In this document: piece after piece, positions 37,051 through 43,785 of the stretch | Layout of the letters: the number at the start of each line of letters is the position of its first letter | How positions within the stretch are numbered: position 1 is the first letter of the stretch | DNA from: Pseudomonas fluorescens | GTDB taxonomy: Bacteria > Pseudomonadota > Gammaproteobacteria > Pseudomonadales > Pseudomonadaceae | DNA: 64,000 bases | NCBI RefSeq assembly: GCF_001307155.1 | Contig: NZ_CP012830.1 | Coordinates: 186,001 to 250,000 of the forward strand | Reading direction: 5' to 3' | Notes under the pieces: generated by a model | What the model saw: only the letters and a program-made list of their open reading frames with translations | What the model was told of the DNA's origin: nothing | Databases searched by the model: none | Program-made: the position numbers and the translations under genes

Positions 37051-37629
37051 ATGACTGAAGACTTCGAAGTCCCCAGCCCCCACGAAAAGCATCTGGAACA
37101 CGCGACCGAACACGCCCAGGCCCGCGGGGACAGTTTCGCCAGCAAGATAGCGGTGATGACGGCGATCATGGCAACCATCGGTGCCATGCTCAGCTACCAG
37201 GCGGGCTCCACGGAAAGCGAAGCGGCCATGGACAAGAACAACGCCGCCATCAAGAAAACCGAAGCCTCCAACGAGTGGAATTACTACCAGGCGAAATCCA
37301 GCCGACAAAACCTCTCTGAACTGGCGATTCACATCCCCGGCCTCGATGCCGCGCACTACACCGCCGAAGCGCAACGCTACAAAACCGAAAAAGAAGAAGT
37401 GCGCAAGAAAGCGGAAGCCCTCGAAGCAGAAGCTCGCGAGTGGGATGAAAAATCAGAATTGGTATTGCATCAGCATCACCGTTGGGCACAGGCAATGACG
37501 GCGATTCAGATTGCCATTTCGCTGGCAGCGATCACTTTGTTGACGCGTAAGGAGTGGCTGAAACGGGTCGCGTACAGTGCCGCTGGCATTAGCGTCGTGC
37601 TGGGTTCGCTGGCCTGGTTGCATCTATGA
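37051..37629 (+). CDS. DUF4337 membrane protein
   Basis: 192 residues from ATG 37051 (MTEDFEVPSPHEKHLEHATE). Seen: an N-terminal charged segment, TM helix 1 (IAVMTAIMATIGAMLSYQAG), a long charged coiled region (TEASNEWNYYQAKSSRQNLS; TEKEEVRKKAEALEAEAREW) projecting to one side of the membrane, then two C-terminal hydrophobic segments (AQAMTAIQIAISLAAITLLT; YSAAGISVVLGSLAWLHL). This matches DUF4337; function unknown. Monocistronic with a hairpin after the stop. Confidence 0.88.
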   Translation: MTEDFEVPSPHEKHLEHATEHAQARGDSFASKIAVMTAIMATIGAMLSYQAGSTESEAAMDKNNAAIKKTEASNEWNYYQAKSSRQNLSELAIHIPGLDAAHYTAEAQRYKTEKEEVRKKAEALEAEAREWDEKSELVLHQHHRWAQAMTAIQIAISLAAITLLTRKEWLKRVAYSAAGISVVLGSLAWLHL

Positions 37630-37638
37630 GTTTATTGA

Positions 37639-37663
37639 GGGGGACGACATCAGGTCATCCCCC
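37639..37663 (+). terminator. Hairpin after the DUF4337 gene
   Basis: GGGGGACGAC ATCAG GTCATCCCCC with one mismatch, 10 bp after the stop; short on T residues, so only a likely terminator. Confidence 0.5.
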
Positions 37664-37779
37664 TTCGACCCGGCTTTTTCGCACGCAGGCAATCAATAAA
37701 CAATCGTGACCAGAACAGACAGCCAAAGCAGTGGTGCGCGCATCCGGCATCATTCCAACGTCAATTCATCAGGCAGGAA

Positions 37780-38115
37780 TTACAAACAGTCGTGCACCGA
37801 CTTCATCAGAGCGCGGGATTTGGCCCACGGCGGGCCTTGATACAGCGATATGCGGCTCCCATTCTTGTACTTCACGATATCCAGCGTCTCATCGGCCGTC
37901 ACAATGCTTGGCGCAGTAATCCTGTAGCCGTTTGAAATCGTAGTCTGGGTGGTTTTAGGGATCTCGCGCTGCCAGGCCGGCAGAACGCACTGCGCGTATT
38001 CCTTGGGAACCTTGGCAGTGATCTCGCTGACATTTGGCTCACCCGGCACCAAGGAGGCCGGCAAAGAGCACCCCGCCAACGCTGCAACAGCAAGCGCACC
38101 TATCAAAACTCGCAT
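37780..38115 (-). CDS. Small outer-membrane lipoprotein, unknown function
   Basis: 111 residues from ATG 38115; an upstream extension of the frame is not supported. Seen: a lipoprotein signal with lipobox LAGC (MRVLIGALAVAALAGCSLPA), then a 95-residue mature domain (VSEITAKVPKEYAQCVLPAW, GYRITAPSIVTADETLDIVK) ending in VHDCL, with two cysteines likely to form a disulfide. Serine at +2 predicts the outer membrane. Not recognised beyond that. Confidence 0.82.
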   Translation of the reverse strand: MRVLIGALAVAALAGCSLPASLVPGEPNVSEITAKVPKEYAQCVLPAWQREIPKTTQTTISNGYRITAPSIVTADETLDIVKYKNGSRISLYQGPPWAKSRALMKSVHDCL

Positions 38116-38424
38116 AATTGTTCTCTGCAATAAAATGTGGCAAATGTAACGTGTGGCCGGGTAGACATCCAGCGTAATTAAGGGAACGTACTGTTGCAGT
38201 ATTGAGAACAAACCTATCGAAAAGGAACGCTTTCGCGCGTTTCTGAAAGTCGCTCTGCTTCTTGTCGCAAAACCCGCCACGCGTGAGCTTTCTGTTATCT
38301 GCCCTTCCCTCGCACGCCAATGTCTCAGCCTTGAGGATATTTGGCGTGCACCGCCGAACTCGACTTTACTTTTATTGATGCACCCAAGAGTTTCTTCACG
38401 ACACTCACTTTCGGGAGCCCAGTC
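38116..38424. other. Intergenic region without a visible gene
   Basis: 309 bp between the divergent lipoprotein gene and osmE. I see no convincing ORF, repeat or known operator; it should carry both promoters. Confidence 0.5.
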
Positions 38425-38787
38425 ATGAACACCCGTCTATTCGCACTGGTCGTCGTGCTGTCTGCGGTGGCTGGATGCAGCTCCGAGACATCGGTCTATC
38501 GAGAGCAACCGCTGGTCGCAAAAGTAGAAATGGGCATGAGCAAGGATCAAGTCCAGCAAATCGGCGGCAAGCCTTTATCAATCAGTGATCGCACCGTCGA
38601 GCCCGGCACCTGTTTTGACTACATGCTCACGCAAGCCGGCCAAAAGCACACGTTCAATGTCAGTTTCGATGCTCGAGGCAAAGTCGACCATAAGAGTTTT
38701 ATGACGTGCGCGGAATGGAGTCGCGTGCAACAAAAGGCCAGAGAACCATCCGGCAGTATGGGTGGGATGGGCGGTGGCGGTTATTAG
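38425..38787 (+). CDS. osmE: Osmotically inducible lipoprotein, OsmE/SmpA family
   Basis: 120 residues from ATG 38425 (CGGGAGCCCAGTC before it). Seen: lipobox VAGC in MNTRLFALVVVLSAVAGCSS, an OsmE/BamE-like fold with VEMGMSKDQVQQIGGKPLSI, TCFDYMLTQAGQKHTFNVSF, and a Gly/Met-rich tail. In this family E. coli OsmE is induced by high osmolarity. Assigned by the conserved M-S-K-D-Q-V turn and lipoprotein signal; it could also be a close paralogue. Confidence 0.75.
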   Translation: MNTRLFALVVVLSAVAGCSSETSVYREQPLVAKVEMGMSKDQVQQIGGKPLSISDRTVEPGTCFDYMLTQAGQKHTFNVSFDARGKVDHKSFMTCAEWSRVQQKAREPSGSMGGMGGGGY

Positions 38788-38839
38788 CCTATGACAGTCC
38801 TTACCCTCACGGACTTCTATCTTCCTCTCCGACATCAGT

Positions 38840-39019
38840 TCAACAGTATTTCGTCGCAGAGTCGTTGACGCGCCCCTTTTTGGGGCGTGGAATATTCTGG
38901 ATCTGTTGACGTTTGGTGGCGAACCGGGTTGCGATGTCCTGCATCAAATGGGCAGCGTCGCGGTCATCACAAAACATCAATAGCCCCTGATGCAACAGAT
39001 GTCGGGAGGATTTCCACAT
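38840..39019 (-). CDS. Candidate small protein, antisense to the next promoter region
   Basis: 59 residues if read from ATG 39019, or 45 from ATG 38977, which has AGGGG 6 bp upstream. The product reads protein-like (MFCDDRDAAHLMQDIATRFA, then KRQQIQNIPRPKKGRVN). The start overlaps the ATG of the divergent gene at 39018, which argues for the shorter version. A CGCCCCTTTTTGGGGCG hairpin lies inside it. No family recognised; could be chance. Confidence 0.35.
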   Translation of the reverse strand: MWKSSRHLLHQGLLMFCDDRDAAHLMQDIATRFATKRQQIQNIPRPKKGRVNDSATKYC

Positions 39020-39404
39020 GGCTAAAATAAAAGTTCTAGCTGGTGATTTTCTTCATGGAGTGGGGGCGTACGACTCCGGTGTTGTCAGTATCGAGACAGC
39101 GCTCTATCCGTGGCCAGGTATCAGTGTCCCGGTTACCGATATCAAACTCGTTAACGTCATAAACCAAACTCCGATCGCACTGACACACCGCTGTGCCGGA
39201 ATGGGCTTGGCCGCTGCGATGGCTATTGCCCCCACCTGGTCCGTGACAGACACCGCCATGGCCCGGGCTGATGCAGACGTGACGTTCTGGATTGAGCTCA
39301 GGGATGGCAGGAAAATGCTCTGCCTGACAGATATCGACACCTATCGACATCTGGAAGCGGGATGCTCGCACCCCATCTCGGGAATCGACCAAGAGGAGAG
39401 GTGA
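39018..39404 (+). CDS. Hypothetical protein
   Basis: 128 residues, ATG 39018 after GGGAGGATTTCCAC. Seen: a compact alpha/beta-looking sequence: MAKIKVLAGDFLHGVGAYDS, ISVPVTDIKLVNVINQTPIA, then a Gly/Ala helix (CAGMGLAAAMAIAPTWSVTD) and VTFWIELRDGRKMLCLTDID. The pattern (short strands, a central G/A-rich helix that may insert in a membrane, then a strand pair with FWIELRDGRKML) resembles small phage- or stress-linked proteins, but I cannot name it. A terminator follows 46 bp after the stop. Confidence 0.75.
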   Translation: MAKIKVLAGDFLHGVGAYDSGVVSIETALYPWPGISVPVTDIKLVNVINQTPIALTHRCAGMGLAAAMAIAPTWSVTDTAMARADADVTFWIELRDGRKMLCLTDIDTYRHLEAGCSHPISGIDQEER

Positions 39405-39449
39405 CAATGGCCGACGGCAGCCTGATCATCAAAGGCGAATGAGCCGGTG

Positions 39450-39489
39450 AAAGCCCTGCCTCTTGCCGGGAAACCGGCAAGGGGCTTTT
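39450..39489. terminator. Bidirectional terminator
   Basis: AAAGCCC..CTTGCCGG GAAA CCGGCAAG..GGGCTTTT. It serves the hypothetical gene on the plus strand and overlaps the stop of the minus-strand gene at 39488-39685. Confidence 0.88.
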
Positions 39490-39685
39490 AGAGAAGCTTG
39501 ATCAACACCGCAGTGACCGCAGCCACCGTGCCGATCAGGCCAGTCGCAACGGCAACCGGATACCAGAAAGTTTCACGGGTCATCTTGCCGGCCTCGGCGT
39601 TCAGCTTGCGCTGCTCAGCCATCAGCTTGACGATTTCCACGTGAACCTTTTCCAGTTCGGCCTGTTGCATTGTCAGCTCCTGCAT
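39488..39685 (-). CDS. Small single-TM protein
   Basis: 65 residues, ATG 39685 preceded by AAAGGACGAACGTT. Seen: an N-terminal charged helix (MQQAELEKVHVEIVKLMAEQ, likely coiled coil) and one C-terminal TM segment (YPVAVATGLIGTVAAVTAVL). This is the layout of small tail-anchored or hemolysin-accessory-like (XhlA) proteins, but no family is certain. The terminator overlaps its stop codon. Confidence 0.72.
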   Translation of the reverse strand: MQELTMQQAELEKVHVEIVKLMAEQRKLNAEAGKMTRETFWYPVAVATGLIGTVAAVTAVLIKLL

Positions 39686-40294
39686 AACGTTCGTCCTTTC
39701 GGGTGGCGGATTGCGTCGGGTACGCTGCGCTTTGATTCATTTTCTACCCTAATGGTGTGAAATGAATACCCCCTCCGGACGTGTTTCGTGTGAAGCGCTG
39801 AACCCCATGGAAGCGCTCAAGCACCCGGCTTTTCAGCGTTGCTTCCCACACCTCCATCATTTGCCCTACAGCAATTTCGGAAGTCCCCCCGTAATGGCCT
39901 AATGAAAAAGCCCAGCGCTAGGCTGGGCTTCGGAATCGAGGACCATAGTGTTGTTGCCAATCAGTTAAGCCGTATCACGCACCGCAGCTGGCGAAGCCTG
40001 CTGCTACAGGTCAAGCATCAGCATCGTGCCCTGAGTCTCCCGACTGACCGACATTAGCCAATGGGCTGCTTTTGCCGGCCTTAACGGCACTCATGTTGTT
40101 CCACTTGGGTTAATCGCTCAACGAGCTCGTTTTGATCGTAAAAGAAGGTGAGGATTTATTTAACAAACAAAAGGGGAAGACTCGTAAGCCCTCCCCTTTC
40201 GTTCACCCCACGGTGCTATCCAAACGCACCTTCCCTGTACGCCTTGTGCCAGACCAACCCCGCAGCACTGTTGCCATACGCAAAGAGAGGCAGG
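39686..40294. other. 609-bp region with hairpins and no convincing gene
   Basis: Holds a minus-strand terminator-like hairpin (AAGCCCAGC GCTA GGCTGGGCTT with T-run on the minus strand, about 39908-39930), a copy of the GCAGCTGGCGAAGCCTGCTG repeat core (39983-40006), and the probable aer terminator on the minus strand (AAAGGGGA..TCCCCTTT, about 40170-40200). A short minus-strand frame near 40082-40147 reads FFYDQNELVERLTQVEQHEC and may be a gene remnant. Confidence 0.5.
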
Positions 40295-41860
40295 CTATCG
40301 ATTGAACCGCTCGACCAGTGAGTACTGAGTGGCCGCCGTTTTAGTCAGCTCGTTGCTGAGCTCTGCCGAGTGATGGGCTTGCTCTGAAGTCTGATCTGCC
40401 AGGTGCGCAATGGTGCTGATATTGCGGCTGATTTCCTCGGCAACGGCGGTTTGCTCTTCGGTAGCGGCCGCAATCTGAGTGGTCATGTCGGCGATATTGG
40501 CTACGGCTTCGCTGATACCCACCAACGCCTTGTCTGCTTCAAGTACCCACGCCACGCCCTCTTCGGCCTGACGATGACCACTTTCCATGGTCTGCACAGC
40601 GTTATTGGAGGACGCCTGGAGCTTGGTGATCAGGCCATGGATCTGTGTCGTCGACTCGGACGTGCGCTGCGCCAGCTGACGAACCTCGTCAGCCACCACG
40701 GCGAAGCCTCGACCCATATCGCCAGCACGTGCCGCTTCGATCGCGGCATTCAGGGCCAGCAGGTTCGTTTGATCGGCAATGCCCTTGATCACGTCGACGA
40801 CTGTTCCGATTTCATTGCTGTCCTTGGCCAACTGCGCCACCGTTTGCCCGGTTTCACCGACCACGGCAGAAAGACGCTCGATGGCTTCTCGGGTGTCTCT
40901 GGCCACATCGCGTCCGCGCCCGGTCAGCTGGTTAGCCTCCCGGGTGGCGTCAGCAGTGCGTTGGACATGGCTAGCAACTTCCTGCGTGGTCGCCGCCATT
41001 TGATTGACCGCGGCGGACACTTGCTCGGTTTCGACACGCTGTCGATCAAGACCTTGTGAGCTATCGGACGCCAGAACGTTGGATCTTCCGGCAAGCCCGC
41101 TGAGTTGCTCTGCGGTGTCTTGAAGGCGCGTCAGGCAGGTTTTCAGGCGTGCGGTCTGACTAACAAAAGCCGTTTCCAAACGTGCTTGAGGCCCGCGCTC
41201 ATCGCTGTACATCTGTGCGATGAGTTGATCGGACGTGGAAGGTTCAGCCATCCGCAACAGACGCAAAGTGCTTTGCTTTTGCCAGCGGGACGTCATCAAA
41301 CCGAGTGGAGCCGAGACGCCTGCCGCGACGACAAAAGCCAGCGTGGAATCGAGGAGCATCCCTCCCAAAGTGCCCACCAGCCCCATAACCAGATACGGCA
41401 GGCAATCCTGGAGGACAGGTTGCCACTTGTCTCGAGTGGGAATGGCCGGCTTTCCCTGTCTGATGCGCTTGTAGAGGGCTTCGGCGCGGCGGATCTGGTC
41501 GGCGGTAGGTTTGACCCGGACCGACTCAAAACCAACCACTTGGCTGCCTTCAAAAATCGGCGTGACGTAAGCGTTGACCCAGTAGTGATCGCCATTCCTG
41601 GAGCGGTTCTTGACGATCCCCATCCAGGGATTGCCTTGCTTGAGAGCGCCCCACATATGGGCAAAAACCGCGGGTGGCACATCAGGATGGCGAACGATGT
41701 TTTGAGGGGCGCCAATCAGATCGGCTCGGTCGAAACCACTGATCTCGACGAAGGCGTCATTGCAGTAAGTGATGACGCCTCGGACATCGGTTGTCGAGAT
41801 CAGTTTTTGTTGAGGTGCAAGCGCGATTTCACGTTGCGTAACGGGTTGGTTGTTTCTCAT
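40295..41860 (-). CDS. aer: PAS-containing methyl-accepting chemotaxis protein (Aer-like)
   Basis: 521-residue energy/redox taxis receptor. Seen: an N-terminal PAS domain ([37 protein letters not shown]) without a periplasmic domain, a hydrophobic hairpin ([36 protein letters not shown]), then the cytoplasmic signalling region with the conserved tip [20 protein letters not shown] and [20 protein letters not shown]. The PAS has the N-R-R-G-D-H-Y-type FAD-binding look ([20 protein letters not shown]). Signals through CheW/CheA. There may be several Aer paralogues in Pseudomonas, so the symbol is by type. Confidence 0.88.
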   Translation of the reverse strand: MRNNQPVTQREIALAPQQKLISTTDVRGVITYCNDAFVEISGFDRADLIGAPQNIVRHPDVPPAVFAHMWGALKQGNPWMGIVKNRSRNGDHYWVNAYVTPIFEGSQVVGFESVRVKPTADQIRRAEALYKRIRQGKPAIPTRDKWQPVLQDCLPYLVMGLVGTLGGMLLDSTLAFVVAAGVSAPLGLMTSRWQKQSTLRLLRMAEPSTSDQLIAQMYSDERGPQARLETAFVSQTARLKTCLTRLQDTAEQLSGLAGRSNVLASDSSQGLDRQRVETEQVSAAVNQMAATTQEVASHVQRTADATREANQLTGRGRDVARDTREAIERLSAVVGETGQTVAQLAKDSNEIGTVVDVIKGIADQTNLLALNAAIEAARAGDMGRGFAVVADEVRQLAQRTSESTTQIHGLITKLQASSNNAVQTMESGHRQAEEGVAWVLEADKALVGISEAVANIADMTTQIAAATEEQTAVAEEISRNISTIAHLADQTSEQAHHSAELSNELTKTAATQYSLVERFNR

Positions 41861-42053
41861 TCCTACTGCTCCCTGTGTCCTGTAATAGTGCCATCGGCAG
41901 GCATCAGGAAAAGGTTAGCTGGACTTTCAAAAAAACCCTTTAATAACAATGAGTTGCATTATACCAATTCGATTAAATTGGATCCAAGACAGCATGTCGC
42001 TATCTCGTTGAATACCCTGGATAAATAGCGTTTCAAACAGGCAGGAGACTTTC

Positions 42054-42212
42054 ATGGACGACCTGAAAGTTCGCATCATCTCTAACAACGCGGAATGAGA
42101 TTTCAGCCCTGCCCACCGAATATTTGCGAAGGCCATCTCTATCGATTGGGATCAGGTCAACCAACGGCGGCCGGAATGGAATGCGCGTTGGAGCAAGACG
42201 ATCGAGCGGTAG
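42054..42212 (+). pseudogene. Small gene interrupted by an in-frame TGA
   Basis: ATG 42054 has AGGAGACTTTC upstream, an excellent ribosome site, and encodes MDDLKVRIISNNAE followed by TGA (42096-42098). The same frame continues as DFSPAHRIFAKAISIDWDQV, then NQRRPEWNARWSKTIER and TAG, 53 codons in all. Continuation on both sides of the stop reads like one small protein, so a recent nonsense mutation is the simplest view. No SECIS-like hairpin was noticed. The rest of 41861-42401 has no gene that I can support. Confidence 0.5.
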
Positions 42213-42401
42213 GCCTCTTCGGTTAACGCCTGCAAAAAAAAAGCACAAGCAAAAGGCCCGTAGCGTGGATCGCACTCAAAAGATGAAACAAGTTCTTACT
42301 CTGAACACCCAGTGCGTGCCGCGTGGGGCGACGCATTGGAGTGGCAGTGGTCAGAGTAGGATAAGATGCCTGTAAATCAGGCTCGCCATGAGTAGCCCCG
42401 C

Positions 42402-42935
42402 ATGACAGATAACAGTCGGAACACCACCCGCCTGATCAAGAAGTACCCGAATCGCCGTCTATATGACACGCACACCAGCAGTCATTTGACCCTTGCGGAT
42501 ATACGCCAATTGGTCGTCGATAAAATCCCGTTCGAGGTGGTCGACGCCAAGACCGGCGAGGATCTGACCCGAAGTATTTTGCTGCAGGTCATTCTGGAAG
42601 CCGAAAGTGGCGGTGAGCCGATATTCTCCAGTGAGATGCTCATGGGGATTATCCAGTTCTACGGTCCCTACCAGAGTGTCCTCGGCAGCTACCTGGATAA
42701 AAGCATCCAGACGGTCATCGACATCCAGTCCCAGACCGGAGCTCAGTCCTCTGAAGCCTGGAGTGAGTTCATGCACCAGCAAGCACCGGTCATGCAGGAT
42801 TTGATGCGCCAGTATGTCGACCAGTCAAAAGCCCTCTACCTGAACACTCAGAACCTCTTCGGCCTGTTCGGCGGCATGCCACCAGGCAAGCCGGGTGGCG
42901 GTGGCGGGACGAAAAAAAATGGCGATGGGGAGTAA
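42402..42935 (+). CDS. phaR: Polyhydroxyalkanoate synthesis repressor PhaR
   Basis: 177 residues. Seen: the N-terminal PHB/PHA accumulation DNA-binding domain (RLIKKYPNRRLYDTHTSSHL, TLADIRQLVVDKIPFEVVDA) and the following PHB-binding domain (ILLQVILEAESGGEPIFSSE, MGIIQFYGPYQSVLGSYLDK). PhaR represses phasin genes until PHB granules bind it away. It is convergent with the phasin gene (35 bp), and TGCA-containing dyads that fit a PhaR site precede the phasin. Gly/Pro-rich C-terminus (GGMPPGKPGGGGGTKK). Confidence 0.93.
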   Translation: MTDNSRNTTRLIKKYPNRRLYDTHTSSHLTLADIRQLVVDKIPFEVVDAKTGEDLTRSILLQVILEAESGGEPIFSSEMLMGIIQFYGPYQSVLGSYLDKSIQTVIDIQSQTGAQSSEAWSEFMHQQAPVMQDLMRQYVDQSKALYLNTQNLFGLFGGMPPGKPGGGGGTKKNGDGE

Positions 42936-42946
42936 ACCCATCGCCA
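42911..42946 (-). terminator. Phasin terminator lying in the phaR 3' end
   Basis: Minus strand: GGCGATGGG TTTACTC CCCATCGCC followed by eight T. The left arm and T-run overlap the last codons of phaR, so the GG..KKNGDGE tail of PhaR is shaped by a terminator for the opposite gene. Confidence 0.85.
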
Positions 42947-42970
42947 TCCGTTCAACCGCTCTAATGTGAC

Positions 42971-43534
42971 TTACTTGCTGCCGCTTGTGGCCTTGGCACC
43001 TGGAGCGGCTTTGCCGGCTGCTGCGGTCGCTGCCTCAAAACCGCTCTGGGCAACGTCAGCAGCCTGTTTTACGGCTTTCTGTGCGCTTTCAAAAACGGTA
43101 CCGGCATTCGCCAGCGACGACTTGAATGCGGCCACAACAGGCTCGGAGCCAGCCGGTGCATTCTTGCTGATCACGTCAACGAACTCTTGCACCTGCTGGG
43201 TGCCCGCCTCGACCTGACGCGAGGCCAGCTTGGTGATTTCCGAGTGAGTGCCGACAATCAACGCTTGCACTTGGCGATTGAACTCAGCCAGGCGTTCGGC
43301 TTGTACATTTGGCTGGGTGAAAGAAGCCTGGAGCTCAGCGAACCCTTGTGGATCACGGACTGCCAGCAGCTTGCGAAAGACCTCGAACTGCTCCTCGGTG
43401 GAGGCCTGCAGCGTCTTGAACTGCAATTGGCTGAGCTGTTCAACACTGGAGAAGATTTTGCCGCTGATTTGCTGCAGGAGGTCTAGGTTGGCTTTCTGAG
43501 CGTCTTGCAATTTTTCCGAGTTGAAAAAAGACAT
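42971..43534 (-). CDS. phaP: Phasin (PHA granule-associated protein)
   Basis: 187 residues, Phasin_2 family. Seen: MSFFNSEKLQDAQKANLDLL, a run of amphipathic helices (QFKTLQASTEEQFEVFRKLL), and an Ala/Lys-rich tail (AATAAAGKAAPGAKATSGSK). It coats PHB granules and limits their size. Start ATG 43534. It is divergent from the DUF3141 gene across 251 bp that carry two TGCA dyads, and convergent with phaR. Confidence 0.93.
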   Translation of the reverse strand: MSFFNSEKLQDAQKANLDLLQQISGKIFSSVEQLSQLQFKTLQASTEEQFEVFRKLLAVRDPQGFAELQASFTQPNVQAERLAEFNRQVQALIVGTHSEITKLASRQVEAGTQQVQEFVDVISKNAPAGSEPVVAAFKSSLANAGTVFESAQKAVKQAADVAQSGFEAATAAAGKAAPGAKATSGSK

Positions 43535-43616
43535 GCTTGAATCTCCTGATTCTGAAAGGCCGGCATAGGCCTGAGGACGCGATAGCGATCCTGCCGGTCA
43601 TCGCGCTAGATTTAAT

Positions 43617-43665
43617 ATTGCAGCGCACAATTTTTTTTGGCAATGGTTTTTTGTGCAGTGCACAA
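43617..43665. promoter_or_regulatory. Twin TGCA dyads, candidate PhaR operator
   Basis: ATTGCAGCGCACAA (43617-43630) and the perfect dyad TTGTGCA G TGCACAA (43651-43665), 34 bp apart start to start, lie 83 bp and more upstream of the phasin start and before the DUF3141 gene. PhaR proteins bind TGC-rich dyads in other bacteria; the assignment is inferred from position and shape. Confidence 0.55.
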
Positions 43666-43785
43666 AAGTTTTTCCACCACTGCTGATATTCGCTATAGAC
43701 TCCTGACATCAAGCGGACAGCCTGAGTCTCATTCATCAATGAGCCGCAGGCCGCTGCTTCGCATGCATAACCTCAGGAGATCACC

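Noticed and set aside
39407..39442. 11-residue ORF (MADGSLIIKGE) after the hypothetical gene
   Set aside because: Too short to judge, although it has GAGGAGAGG upstream; could be a translational leftover.
39761..39901. 46-residue plus-strand ORF (MNTPSGRVSCEALNPMEALK)
   Set aside because: No Shine-Dalgarno and the following hairpin works as a terminator on the minus strand; not supported as a gene.
42096..42098. TGA as selenocysteine codon
   Set aside because: No SECIS-like hairpin after the codon and no known small selenoprotein resembles the flanks; a nonsense mutation is simpler.
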